Below are positions 42,520 through 52,101 of a stretch of DNA of 64,000 nt, piece by piece. The position numbers and the translations under genes were made by a program. How positions within the stretch are numbered: position 1 is the stretch's first letter; each line of letters starts with the position of its first letter. The notes beneath the pieces are model-generated. The model was not told the DNA's origin. It worked only from the letters and a program-made list of their open reading frames with translations, and did no database searches. This DNA is from Fibrobacter sp. (GTDB taxonomy: Bacteria; Fibrobacterota; Fibrobacteria; Fibrobacterales; Fibrobacteraceae), in the NCBI GenBank assembly GCA_024399035.1, contig JAKSID010000011.1, positions 1 through 64,000 of the forward strand. Direction: 5' to 3'.

Positions 42520-43809
42520 ATGCTGAACTTTGAATTGCTTACATCCCCCGCCGTGCAGGAATTTATCCAGAACGCGTTTAAACGCAAGATGGACGCCTTG
42601 CAGGTTTCTACGGCTTTGAACAAGGCGGGATATAGTAACGAAGAACGCGCGGCCATTATGGACTACATGGCATTGGTTCCAAAGTTCCGCGAAAAATTTT
42701 ATGGTGAAGCCGGCAAAAAATGCGACGCATTTTTGCTTTGCGACCGTCTGGCTTTGGAGCAAAGTACCGCCCAGGATATCGGAAGATACAAGGCGAACCT
42801 TTGGCCCACAGAAGGTTCTGTGAACGATCTTTGCTGTGGAATGGGCGGTGACAGCTTTTTCTTGCCTTCGGCACTGAAGGTTATTGGCGTTGATTTAGAT
42901 GAAAATCGCTTGGCCATGTACCGCTATAATTCAAACGTTATGCGAGGTGCTGTTTCCGAAACGATCCTAGGAGATGTTCGCACCATCGACAACCGAGCCG
43001 ATTACTTTACCATCGACCCGGCCCGCCGTGCCGTAGAAGGCGAGAACCAGCGAGACCTTCGCAACCTCACGCCAACCTTCGAAGAAGTCCTGGAAATTTC
43101 AAAGCATTACAAGGGCGGAATGGCAAAGCTTCCTCCGGGATATCCCACCGATGAAATTCCCCAGGACGCAGAACTGGTCTATTTGGGAAGCCATTCCGAC
43201 TGTCGCGAATTGCTGGTTCTGTTCGGCAGCCTCGCTCACAATCCGGGAAAAGTCCGCGCCATTATGGTGGACAAGTCCGGCAATGTAGTGAAGGCCGCCG
43301 ACGGTTCAGACGCCATCTGGAACGGCACACTCAGTGAAATCCAGGCAGCCTCCAACAAGGATGCAGAACACGATCTGCCCGGCTGCGAAAGAAGTTTCCG
43401 CAACGCCACCAGCGAAAGCGACTTGCCGGTGGGCAAAGTGGCGGAATATTTGGCTGAGCCCACCGCCCTCCTGATTCGTAGTCACTTGTTTGGCGCAGTG
43501 GCAATCGCAGCCGCTCCCGACGCGCACCTCATTTCCGAAGGCATCGCCTATGTGACCTGCAGCGCCCCGCTGCCCTCCCCTGCCTTTGCGAACTTCAAGA
43601 TTCTCGACAAGTGCGAAATCGCCACCAGCGCCGTCCGCGACATGCTGAAACGCCATAACGTTGGCAAGCTAACCATGAAACTCCGCGGCGTCAAGCTGGA
43701 CCCCGATGAAGAAATCAAGCGTTTGAAGCCTAAGGGCAAGCAATCCGCCATTCTTTTCTACACCCGATTTATGGGCGAAAAAATTGCCATTCTGGCAGAA
43801 CGACTTTAA
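42520..43809 (+). CDS. SAM-dependent methyltransferase with THUMP-like domain
   Basis: 429 residues. Class I methyltransferase core: DLCCGMGGDS (about 103-112), VIGVDLDENRLAMY and TIDPARR, where the Asp-Pro-Ala-Arg-Arg motif is characteristic of THUMP-like RNA-methyltransferase-related proteins of Bacteroidetes and actinobacteria. The C-terminal about 90 residues (RDMLKRHNVGKLTMKLRGV) are the THUMP-like domain. The target is probably RNA but is not known. The downstream genes CAP lipoprotein and ung follow closely (12 and 2 bp). Confidence 0.85.
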   Translation: MLNFELLTSPAVQEFIQNAFKRKMDALQVSTALNKAGYSNEERAAIMDYMALVPKFREKFYGEAGKKCDAFLLCDRLALEQSTAQDIGRYKANLWPTEGSVNDLCCGMGGDSFFLPSALKVIGVDLDENRLAMYRYNSNVMRGAVSETILGDVRTIDNRADYFTIDPARRAVEGENQRDLRNLTPTFEEVLEISKHYKGGMAKLPPGYPTDEIPQDAELVYLGSHSDCRELLVLFGSLAHNPGKVRAIMVDKSGNVVKAADGSDAIWNGTLSEIQAASNKDAEHDLPGCERSFRNATSESDLPVGKVAEYLAEPTALLIRSHLFGAVAIAAAPDAHLISEGIAYVTCSAPLPSPAFANFKILDKCEIATSAVRDMLKRHNVGKLTMKLRGVKLDPDEEIKRLKPKGKQSAILFYTRFMGEKIAILAERL

Positions 43810-43821
43810 GAAAGAAATACA

Positions 43822-44349
43822 ATGCTGAAGAAATTTTCTGTCCTTATGATATCCTTCGCCGCCGCAGCCACTTTCTACGCCTGCGGAGATTCCTCCAGCG
43901 GTCCAGCCACCAGCGGCACCAGCGAATGGAGAGAATATTGCCTTGATGTCATCAACAAGTACCGCGCCTCCGAAAGCAAGGCGGCCCTGACTTTAGCCGA
44001 TGAATCTAAGCAGAGTTGCACCGACAAGCAGGCAGCCAACGATCTTAAAGACAACAAGGCCCACGGCCACTTCAGTGATTGCGGAGAATCCGCCCAGAAT
44101 TCCGGTCCCAACATTTCCCTTTCCTGGATTGGTTCCGACAGCGCCATTGTGGACTACTATTTGGAAATGATGTGGGACGAAAAGAAACTGATTGAAAGCG
44201 GTAAACGAGATCCGAACAAATCCGAAGATTATTCTTACATCGGCCATTACCTGAACATGAGCAATACGAAATACACTTCCGTGTCCTGCGGGTTGGCAAA
44301 ATCCTCCGACGGAAAGACCGGCTGGTTCAACGTCAATTTCTATAGGTAA
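43822..44349 (+). CDS. CAP (SCP/PR1-like) domain lipoprotein
   Basis: 175 residues. The lipobox is YAC (Cys21); a short Ser/Gly/Thr linker leads to a CAP domain: CLDVINKYRASESKAALTL, HGHFSDCGESAQN, MMWDEKK, YSYIGHYLNMSNTKYTSVSCGLA and WFNVNFY. CAP proteins are extracellular; in bacteria their activity is mostly unknown. The conserved His and Glu of the CAP cavity are present (AHGHFSDCGES). It is located between the methyltransferase and ung. Confidence 0.85.
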   Translation: MLKKFSVLMISFAAAATFYACGDSSSGPATSGTSEWREYCLDVINKYRASESKAALTLADESKQSCTDKQAANDLKDNKAHGHFSDCGESAQNSGPNISLSWIGSDSAIVDYYLEMMWDEKKLIESGKRDPNKSEDYSYIGHYLNMSNTKYTSVSCGLAKSSDGKTGWFNVNFYR

Positions 44350-44351
44350 GT

Positions 44352-45029
44352 ATGACTGTAAAACTTGAAGAATCCTGGCTGAACCTGCTGAACGACCAGT
44401 TCGAGCAGCCCTATTTTAAACAAATTAAGGAAAAGCTCCTTCAGGAAAGGGCTGCAGGCCATGTGGTCTATCCTCCTGGTTCCAAGATTTTTGCCGCACT
44501 GGACTTTTGCCCCGTGGACAAGGTGAAGGCTGTTATTATCGGACAGGACCCTTACCATAACCCGGGCCAGGCTCACGGTCTCTGCTTTTCCGTTCCCCAG
44601 GGCATTGAACCTCCCCCGTCCCTGATCAATATCTTCAAGGAACTTCACGACGACTTGGGAATCAATCCGCCACCCCACGGCAACCTGGAAAGCTGGGCCC
44701 AGCAGGGAATCCTTCTGCTGAACGCCTCCCTGACGGTCCGCGCCCACATGGCGGCAAGCCACGCCGGATTCGGCTGGCAGCAGTTCACCGACACCATCAT
44801 TCAGCGTTTGTCCCAGACCCGAGAAAACCTGGTATTCCTGCTTTGGGGCAGTTTTGCCATTAAAAAGCAGGATCTGGTGGCACCTGGCCGCGGTCATTTG
44901 ATTCTTACCGCACCCCACCCCAGTCCTCTTTCCGCCTACCGAGGTTTCTTCGGTTGCAAGCACTTCAGCAAGGCAAATGCCTACCTGCAAAGCAAGGGTC
45001 TGGAACCTATCGACTGGAGCATCAATTAA
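44352..45029 (+). CDS. ung: Uracil-DNA glycosylase, family 1
   Basis: 225 residues. Removes uracil from DNA. The water-activating motif GQDPYHNPGQAHGLCFSVP has the catalytic Asp; LLLNASLTV and the Leu-loop APHPSPLSAYRGFFGCKHFS carry the His. Full length for the family. It begins 2 bp after the CAP gene, so it is translated from the same message. Confidence 0.98.
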   Translation: MTVKLEESWLNLLNDQFEQPYFKQIKEKLLQERAAGHVVYPPGSKIFAALDFCPVDKVKAVIIGQDPYHNPGQAHGLCFSVPQGIEPPPSLINIFKELHDDLGINPPPHGNLESWAQQGILLLNASLTVRAHMAASHAGFGWQQFTDTIIQRLSQTRENLVFLLWGSFAIKKQDLVAPGRGHLILTAPHPSPLSAYRGFFGCKHFSKANAYLQSKGLEPIDWSIN

Positions 45030-45038
45030 AGCGGAAAC

Positions 45039-45085
45039 TTTTTGCGGCTATCTGACCTGCGAGAGCTGCCCCCGCGTGGGCACCA
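45039..45085 (+). repeat. Intergenic repeat fragment
   Basis: TTTTTGCGGCTATCTG (45039-45054) recurs with one change at 27578-27593, and CCCCCGCGTGGG (45068-45079) recurs at 21191-21202. Together they mark a mosaic of the dispersed intergenic repeat family. Confidence 0.5.
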
Positions 45086-45112
45086 AAAACAAAAATTTCT
45101 ATTATTTGAACT

Positions 45113-45436
45113 ATGAATTCGAAGAACACTTTTGCACGTCTCGTGCTTTTCATTGTGCTGGGCCTTGTTATCGGCGGAGTCCTGGGTGAATGCCTGGGTG
45201 TTCTGTTCGGTCAGCTCGGTGAATTGATGAACGCTGGTGGCTACAACAACATTGTCCACAACTTCTTTGTTTCATCTTTCAATTTTAACATCGGTTTCCC
45301 CGACAAGCCGGAACCTCTTGTACTTGACCTGTACCTGATCAAGCTCGCCATCGGCTGCAGCTTCAAGATCAACGTGGTCAGCGTCATCGGCATGGTTGTC
45401 GGCATCTACATTATGAAATGGTCCGGAGGAAGGTAA
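45113..45436 (+). CDS. DUF4321 membrane protein
   Basis: 107 residues with two clear transmembrane segments (LVLFIVLGLVIGGVLGECLG at about 10-29 and NVVSVIGMVVGIYIMKW near the end). The overall pattern, including LDLYLIKLAIGCSFKINVVSVIG, matches the DUF4321 family of unknown function. It is 3 bp before gatA and shares its transcript. An imperfect TATTATTTG box lies 4 nt before the ATG. Confidence 0.75.
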   Translation: MNSKNTFARLVLFIVLGLVIGGVLGECLGVLFGQLGELMNAGGYNNIVHNFFVSSFNFNIGFPDKPEPLVLDLYLIKLAIGCSFKINVVSVIGMVVGIYIMKWSGGR

Positions 45437-45439
45437 TTT

Positions 45440-46858
45440 ATGCTTACTATTGATGAACTCCAAGCTCAGTTGGCCAGCGGCGCAACCACTTCTGTGAAGC
45501 TCACGGAAGAAGCTCTCGCTAAGGTCGAAGCTACTAAGAACTTGAACGCCTACATTTCCGTTCTCAACGAACGAGCATTGGCTAAGGCTGCTGAATCCGA
45601 CAAGCGCCGTGCAGAAGGCAAGACCCTGGGTGCTTTGGACGGTATTCCCGTCGCTATCAAGGACAATATGTGCCTTGAAGGAACCCGCACCACTGCCGCT
45701 TCCAAGATTCTTGAAAACTTCGTGGCACCCTACACCGCTACCGCTGTTGAAAAGTTGGAAGCTGCAGGCGCCATCATTATCGGTAAGACCAACATGGACG
45801 AATTCGCCATGGGCTCTTCCAATGAAACTTCCTATTTCGGTCCTGTGAAGAATCCTCTGGATGAAACCCGCGTTCCGGGTGGTTCCTCCGGTGGTTCTGC
45901 CGTAGCCGTTGCCAGCGGCACCGTTGCCATTGCACTTGGCTCCGACACTGGTGGATCTATCCGTCAGCCCGCCGCCTGCACAGGCGTTGTGGGCCTTAAG
46001 CCCACCTACGGCCGCGTTTCCCGTTACGGTCTGTTGGCATACGCCAGCTCCCTGGACCAGATCGGCCCCTTCGGTTCTACCGTTAAGGATGCAGCTCTCT
46101 TGCTGAATGCAATCGTTGGCATCGACGCACACGATAACACCACCAGCACCCGCCCTGCCGAAGACTTTACCGCCAAGCTTGACGCTGGCGTCAAGGGCAA
46201 GGTCATTGGCGTTCCTAAGGAATACTTCGCCGAAGGTCTTGATCCGGAATGCAAGGCTGCAATCGAAGCCATGCTGAAGAAGCTGGAAGCAGAAGGCGCA
46301 ACCATCAAGGAAGTAAGCCTCCCCAATATCGGTAACGCAGTCTCCAGCTACTACATCATCGCAACTGCAGAAGCAAGCTCCAACCTCTCCCGCTACGATG
46401 GCGTTCGCTACGGTTACCGCAGCAAGGATGCCCGCAAGCTTATCGACCTGTACTCCATGAGCCGCAGCGAAGCCTTCGGTAAGGAAGTGCAGCGCCGCAT
46501 TCTCTTGGGTAGCTACGTTCTCTCTGCAGGCTTCTACGACGCTTACTACGTCCAGGCCCAGAAGGTCCGTCGCCTCATTACCGACGACTTCAACAAGGCC
46601 TTCGAAGAATGCGACGTAATCGCCAGCCCCACCATGCCGGGTCTCCCGCTGAAGTGCGGCATGAACGAAAGCGATCCCATGGCAGTTTACTTGAGCGACA
46701 TCTACACCGTTAGCTTGAACCTGGCCGGTCTCCCCGGTGTTAGCGTTCCTTGCGGTAAGGCTGGCGGCCTGCCCGTTGGTCTCCAGTGGATTGGCAAGCC
46801 CTTCCAGGAAGCCGACCTGCTCTCCGTCGCAGCAGCTACCGAGAAGCTTGCAAAGTGA
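45440..46858 (+). CDS. gatA: Aspartyl/glutamyl-tRNA amidotransferase subunit A
   Basis: 472 residues. Amidase-signature enzyme that generates ammonia for Glu-tRNA(Gln) to Gln-tRNA(Gln) conversion. The Ser-cisSer-Lys triad is visible: Lys in PVAIKDNM, cis-Ser in GSDTGGSIRQPA and the nucleophile Ser in the same loop after PGGSSGGSAVAV. The ribosome site GGAAGG precedes the ATG. gatB and gatC are not in the window. A tRNA-Gln (TTG) lies at 54515-54586, which would be a substrate of this pathway. Confidence 0.96.
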   Translation: MLTIDELQAQLASGATTSVKLTEEALAKVEATKNLNAYISVLNERALAKAAESDKRRAEGKTLGALDGIPVAIKDNMCLEGTRTTAASKILENFVAPYTATAVEKLEAAGAIIIGKTNMDEFAMGSSNETSYFGPVKNPLDETRVPGGSSGGSAVAVASGTVAIALGSDTGGSIRQPAACTGVVGLKPTYGRVSRYGLLAYASSLDQIGPFGSTVKDAALLLNAIVGIDAHDNTTSTRPAEDFTAKLDAGVKGKVIGVPKEYFAEGLDPECKAAIEAMLKKLEAEGATIKEVSLPNIGNAVSSYYIIATAEASSNLSRYDGVRYGYRSKDARKLIDLYSMSRSEAFGKEVQRRILLGSYVLSAGFYDAYYVQAQKVRRLITDDFNKAFEECDVIASPTMPGLPLKCGMNESDPMAVYLSDIYTVSLNLAGLPGVSVPCGKAGGLPVGLQWIGKPFQEADLLSVAAATEKLAK

Positions 46859-46978
46859 GCCTGCACGAGGAAGCGTAGCTTACTCGTATTGGCGAACTGC
46901 AGCAGCGAACGCCGAAGGCGTTCAAAGCTCAACAAGTAATTCGGTTCATCGCGCTACAGCGGCACACATAGTTTATTA
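46859..46978. repeat. Hairpin-rich intergenic repeat after gatA
   Basis: GAACGCC / GGCGTTC with a GAA loop (about 46907-46923) and, on the minus strand, ATGAACCGAATTACT, which resembles ATGACCGAGGTGCGAATTACT in the 27.6-kb array. No gene is seen here. Confidence 0.4.
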
Positions 46979-46981
46979 GAT

Positions 46982-47015
46982 AAGGATTCGCCCTTAAGGG
47001 GGCGGATCCTTTTTA
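46982..47015 (+). terminator. Terminator of the DUF4321-gatA operon
   Basis: AAGGATTCGCCC / GGGCGGATCCTT with one G-T pair and a 6-nt loop is followed by TTTTTA. Confidence 0.9.
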
Positions 47016-47044
47016 CTTAGAGAATTGAGCGGTGCAAACACGAA

Positions 47045-47265
47045 ATTACCTATAAACCTAGCATTACAACGTGACATATGGGTAATTTCACAAATAAATT
47101 AACATCAAAACGATTTAGTTAGCCGACCAGTCTCCATTCTATACCCATAAGCCGATTTAATATGGTTTGTTTATAGGTAATTATATCAAGCCCCTGAAAA
47201 ACAGAAACAAGAAACACCACCATTTTACCCATAAATTTTATTAAAACATTTGATTTATAGGTAAA
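47045..47265. repeat. Three inverted-repeat pairs (12-18-12) upstream of the nuclease-like gene
   Basis: The site consensus is WTTACCYATAAA. Plus-oriented sites are at 47045-47056, 47140-47151 and 47224-47235; minus-oriented sites at 47075-47086, 47170-47181 and 47254-47265. In every pair the gap is exactly 18 bp and the start-to-start distance 30 bp. Each pair combines one ACCTATA and one ACCCATA site. Site 1 and site 4 with flanks form a perfect 14-bp inverted repeat. They are possible operators, replication iterons or nuclease target sites. Confidence 0.85.
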
Positions 47266-47287
47266 AAAACAACCCACTTACGCCATT

Positions 47288-48115
47288 ATGTTCAACATCA
47301 AAGAAAATTTAGACTCAATCAACAACCAGATTACCAAACTTTTGCAGCACATCCCCAAAGTAGAGCACGAGCCTGGGACGCTAAGAGTAGCCATCAATAA
47401 AGGCTGCCCGCAGTTTTACCACATGACCCAAAAAGGGGACACAAACGGGAAATACATCCCCAAATCAAATGTGGAACTCATTAAGTCCTTAGCGCAGAAA
47501 GACTACAATGAAAAGTGCCAGAGAATCCTCAAAAATTTGCAGAAGCAAATCAACGCTTTTTTAAGGAAATTCCATCCCGAGGAAATCTCCGCATTACATA
47601 CAAAACTTGGGGTTCGCCGTGATTTCATTACCCCGCTGATTTTTACGGACGACGAATTTGCAGCACAATGGCAGGCAACCCCTTACGCAGGGAAATCTAT
47701 TTCAGGCAGTACGCAACTCATTACCTCACGGGGAGAACATGTGCGATCTAAATCCGAGTGCATCATTGCAGATACGTTGACTCGCCTAAACATTCCCTTT
47801 CGCTACGAAGCCCCGCTTAAAATCAACATCAGTGATAGTCCGGATACCAAAAGCAAGCGCAATACCGCAAAACACGCAGTCACTTTTCATCCAGACTTCA
47901 CTTGCCTAAACAAGCGTACCCGCCAAGAATTCATCTGGGAACATTTTGGCATGATGGACAAACCTGACTACGCCCACAACGCGGTAGAGAAAGAACGTAT
48001 ATATACAAGTGCAGGATTCATTCCCGGCGTAAATTTCATTGCCACCACCGAGACAAACGACATTCCGCTGAACAGTAAACACGTTGAGCAACTAGCAAAA
48101 CAACTTCTTCTATAA
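47288..48115 (+). CDS. Solitary PD-(D/E)XK-like nuclease of unknown role
   Basis: 275 residues. The N-terminal half has GTLRVAINKGCPQFYH and IPKSNVELIKSLAQKDYNEK, then a Lys/Gln-rich helical part (about 65-95). The C-terminal half shows a PD-(D/E)XK pattern: E157 in RSKSECIIADTL, D203 in HPDFTCL and E218 in FIWEHFGMMD, where the usual Lys is replaced by His as in several WEHFG-type members. From memory, similar uncharacterised proteins occur in gut Firmicutes, which would fit horizontal transfer. No methyltransferase or helicase partner is adjacent. It has no ribosome site, and is preceded by the palindrome array. Visibly more AT-rich than its neighbours. Confidence 0.65.
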   Translation: MFNIKENLDSINNQITKLLQHIPKVEHEPGTLRVAINKGCPQFYHMTQKGDTNGKYIPKSNVELIKSLAQKDYNEKCQRILKNLQKQINAFLRKFHPEEISALHTKLGVRRDFITPLIFTDDEFAAQWQATPYAGKSISGSTQLITSRGEHVRSKSECIIADTLTRLNIPFRYEAPLKINISDSPDTKSKRNTAKHAVTFHPDFTCLNKRTRQEFIWEHFGMMDKPDYAHNAVEKERIYTSAGFIPGVNFIATTETNDIPLNSKHVEQLAKQLLL

Positions 48116-48171
48116 GGAAGTTGTTTGCATAAAAACGTTTATTTCTGGCAAAAAAAAGTTACCGCATGCTT

Positions 48172-48837
48172 TTAATTAGAAGAAATAAATTCAGTCAATT
48201 CTTCGTTAAACTTTTTCAAGGCATCATTGACGTGAGAGAATATATACCAGCAGTAAGCATCAATGGGATATTCTTCACTGTACACTCTTTTAAAGTCCCC
48301 ATATTTTTTGACGACTTTCCTTTCTTTATCGACTATTCTTAAATTTTTGATTTCAATGGTAATCACACCAGGAGTGGTATTACCAGAACTAAACAAGGCA
48401 CCAATAAGTCCAAAATTAGCTGCGATGGCAGTTCCCCAGGAAAAATCCTGGTAACCGAAAAACGTACTCAACTCGCCCTTAAGCGTGAATTCATAATCAT
48501 CATCCAAACTGACATCTTCAAACAAACGAGCTCGTTTAAAATGAGACACAAGCGAACTATTAATTTTTTCAATAACAATATCAGCATATTCATTTTCTGC
48601 GTTCAAGCAGCGACGTGTATCATCAAATACATCCTCGCGATCTAAGCGGAGGGGCAACGTACTTAAGGAGTCTCCATTGCTGCGATCATCCATAATATCA
48701 ATGTTTATGGAATAGGGCAATGTTTGATCCATCGGCAGAATCTCTGAATCGTCGTAGATAATTCTTCGAGTAGGTCCACAGCCCGTCAAAACAAAACCCA
48801 AAACAACAAGCACCATCAAATTGGCAACAATCTTCAT
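48172..48837 (-). CDS. Lipoprotein of unknown function
   Basis: 221 residues from the ATG at 48837, which has AAGGAGG upstream; a longer frame lacks a signal peptide. The lipobox LTGC gives Cys18 (approximately). The mature part begins with an acidic YDDSEILPMDQTLPYSINIDIMD segment and includes DYEFTLKGELSTFFGYQ and a hydrophobic AIAANFGLIGALFSSG stretch. It resembles YajG/DUF4410-like envelope lipoproteins in outline, but I cannot assign it. AT-rich like the neighbouring nuclease gene. A TATATTC box lies 18 nt upstream. Confidence 0.65.
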   Translation of the reverse strand: MKIVANLMVLVVLGFVLTGCGPTRRIIYDDSEILPMDQTLPYSINIDIMDDRSNGDSLSTLPLRLDREDVFDDTRRCLNAENEYADIVIEKINSSLVSHFKRARLFEDVSLDDDYEFTLKGELSTFFGYQDFSWGTAIAANFGLIGALFSSGNTTPGVITIEIKNLRIVDKERKVVKKYGDFKRVYSEEYPIDAYCWYIFSHVNDALKKFNEELTEFISSN

Positions 48838-48992
48838 TTGTTCCTCCTTAAAAAGGAATATAGAAATACAGAATCTACTCTCTTGTTTTTTTGAAAACTT
48901 TTGTTTACAAAAAACATCTTTTGTCATTCCACAGACAAACTTTTCATCAATAAGGAGCGCGTGCATTCAGCAAATATCTGCTGGTCTTTGAC

Positions 48993-49000
48993 TACATTTG
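48993..49000 (+). promoter_or_regulatory. TAnnTTTG promoter box
   Basis: TACATTTG, an exact TAnnTTTG match, 5 nt before the GTG at 49006. Confidence 0.45.
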
Positions 49001-49005
49001 AATTC

Positions 49006-49440
49006 GTGAAATTCGAGAAGGACATTCTTTACATCTGGGTGGGCGGCAGCTGCGACTATGGCCATAAGGAAAGGGCCGGCGGCGGGGCGTACATTGCGCA
49101 GCGCTTTCTCGAAGAATCAAAGGATGGAGCCGGGGCCGAGACAGTTCAAACCTACACCTGTGCGGATTTCGACACCAAGGAATTCCAGATGATCTATCGG
49201 GCCATGGACCACGCCTTAGCCCAATTCGGCGAGCAGAACTCACTAGCCAAGACATCACTCACCGAGTCGCAAGCGAAACAAAAAATCGTTTTCCTTTCCA
49301 ACGTGCAGTACATCCAGAATTACCCGAAGCACGAAAACGTTGAAATCAAAATCCTGCCCTACCACAAGTTCCCGCAGCAAAAAGAAGTTCATGACTTGGC
49401 TAGCGAAGCCATGAAACAGCAGCGAGACGCAGCCAAGTAA
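49006..49440 (+). CDS. RNase H-fold protein with degenerate active site
   Basis: 144 residues if it starts at GTG 49006; an upstream GTG at 48961 is an alternative. The strand ILYIWVGGSCDYG followed by GGGAYIAQ matches the first hairpin of RNase HI (YTDGS...GGxGAxI), but the first catalytic Asp is Gly. TKEFQMIYRAMDHAL keeps the catalytic Glu helix. FLSNVQYI stands where SDSQYV would be, so the third carboxylate is lost. The C-terminal HDLASEAM resembles the last Asp helix. It is probably a non-catalytic nucleic-acid or protein-binding relative. Confidence 0.6.
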   Translation: MKFEKDILYIWVGGSCDYGHKERAGGGAYIAQRFLEESKDGAGAETVQTYTCADFDTKEFQMIYRAMDHALAQFGEQNSLAKTSLTESQAKQKIVFLSNVQYIQNYPKHENVEIKILPYHKFPQQKEVHDLASEAMKQQRDAAK

Positions 49441-49450
49441 CTAAAGAAGA

Positions 49451-49482
49451 AAGGCCCGGTCTAAGACCGAGCCTTTTCTTGT
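49451..49482. terminator. Terminator between the RNase H-like gene and guaB
   Basis: AAGGC-C-CGGTC / GACCG-A-GCCTT (one mismatch) with T-rich flanks in both directions; the genes are convergent. Confidence 0.75.
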
Positions 49483-49492
49483 TAGTTTATGT

Positions 49493-49537
49493 GAGATTCC
49501 TCGACTTCGCGCCTTCGGCACTACGCTCGGAATGACA
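49493..49537. repeat. REP-like extragenic palindrome
   Basis: GAGATTCCTCGACTTCGC is followed by GCCTTCGGC and CGCTCGGAATGACA. The outer arms ATTCC/GGAAT pair. It shares the GAGAT...GRATGACA frame with the element at 23576-23603. Confidence 0.5.
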
Positions 49538-49548
49538 TAAGGGAAACC

Positions 49549-51085
<1,537 letters not shown>

Positions 51086-51089
51086 AAAC

Positions 51090-52091
51090 ATGAAGAAATC
51101 ACTTTTTGCAATCATAGCCCTTTCTCTAATACTCACTCCATTCTGCTTCGCCCAGAAAAAAAATGGCATTCAGCAGGCCATGGAAGCAATGAGAGACTCC
51201 AAGATTGTTTATTCTCTAAAGCAACTGGACAAACCCATTCCTGTCCCCGACCGCACAGGAAATTTGACCACAATCGCCTATCAGGTAAAAACAGACAAGG
51301 GAACCAAATACAAAGTATTTAAGCTAGAAGGCGAAGCCAAAAAGGTTGAACACGCCGCAGAACTGGATTTTGAAAACAAGCATTACGCAGATGCCCGCGA
51401 AAAATACAAGCGAGTCATGTTGATTGATCCATCCCAAACCTGGATGATGACACTCATCGCCCAGACCTATGGTTTCGAAGGCAAGCTTAACGAAGCAGAA
51501 TCCTGGTACAAAAAATCCATCGAGGCTAACTATATTGACTACCTCGCCCACTGGATGCTCTCCGACATTTATATGCTCAAGGGTGACAAGAAAAAAGCTT
51601 TGCAAGAGATTTCCATTGCAAAGGTCCTTAATAGAAACAATCCAAGACTGGAACAAAAGCGCAAAACCATCTATGCAGCGAACGGACTGGAAGCAAAAAC
51701 TTGGACATTCAACCCTCAAGTACGCATAGAAAAAACTACCCCCAACAACATCGCTGTTTTCTCCGACACCGTTTGGACGGTTTACGCAATCGTTAAAACC
51801 GCATGGGAAATGGAGCCGGGCTACCGCGAAATGAAAGCACAAACGTTAAAGAATCTCGACTTGGAAACTTTGAAAAATTTGGAATGCTTGGAAGGTTTAA
51901 TTGGGCCCAACGAACAGAAAGAAGGAATTGAAGTCATCGAACGTCTCAAAAAGGCACTCAGCACAGACCAGGTCCATTCATTTATTTTCTTCGAAATCGA
52001 ATTGCTAGACCATCCCGAAGAAGCTCTATATCTTAGCAAGGAACAAATTCAAAGACTCGTAGATTACCAGATTTCCACGGCAAGCATATAG
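51090..52091 (+). CDS. Exported TPR-repeat protein
   Basis: 333 residues. Signal peptide (SLFAIIALSLILTPFCFA|QKK). Residues about 85-185 hold tetratricopeptide-like helices (AAELDFENKHYADAREKYKRV, IAQTYGFEGKLNEAESWYKKSI, LSDIYMLKGDKKKALQEI), a protein-protein interaction module. The C-terminal about 130 residues are helical and unrecognised. Likely periplasmic. A DUF456 membrane protein gene follows after 10 bp, so the two may act together. Confidence 0.8.
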   Translation: MKKSLFAIIALSLILTPFCFAQKKNGIQQAMEAMRDSKIVYSLKQLDKPIPVPDRTGNLTTIAYQVKTDKGTKYKVFKLEGEAKKVEHAAELDFENKHYADAREKYKRVMLIDPSQTWMMTLIAQTYGFEGKLNEAESWYKKSIEANYIDYLAHWMLSDIYMLKGDKKKALQEISIAKVLNRNNPRLEQKRKTIYAANGLEAKTWTFNPQVRIEKTTPNNIAVFSDTVWTVYAIVKTAWEMEPGYREMKAQTLKNLDLETLKNLECLEGLIGPNEQKEGIEVIERLKKALSTDQVHSFIFFEIELLDHPEEALYLSKEQIQRLVDYQISTASI

Positions 52092-52101
52092 GATTTTTCA
52101 A

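Noticed and set aside
46859..47287. Hidden small gene between gatA and the nuclease gene
   Set aside because: No frame with a start signal of useful length; the space is taken by hairpins, a terminator and the palindrome array.
47288..48966. Toxin-antitoxin pair (nuclease plus lipoprotein)
   Set aside because: The two genes are convergent, have separate start signals and one encodes an exported lipoprotein, which does not fit a cytoplasmic antitoxin.
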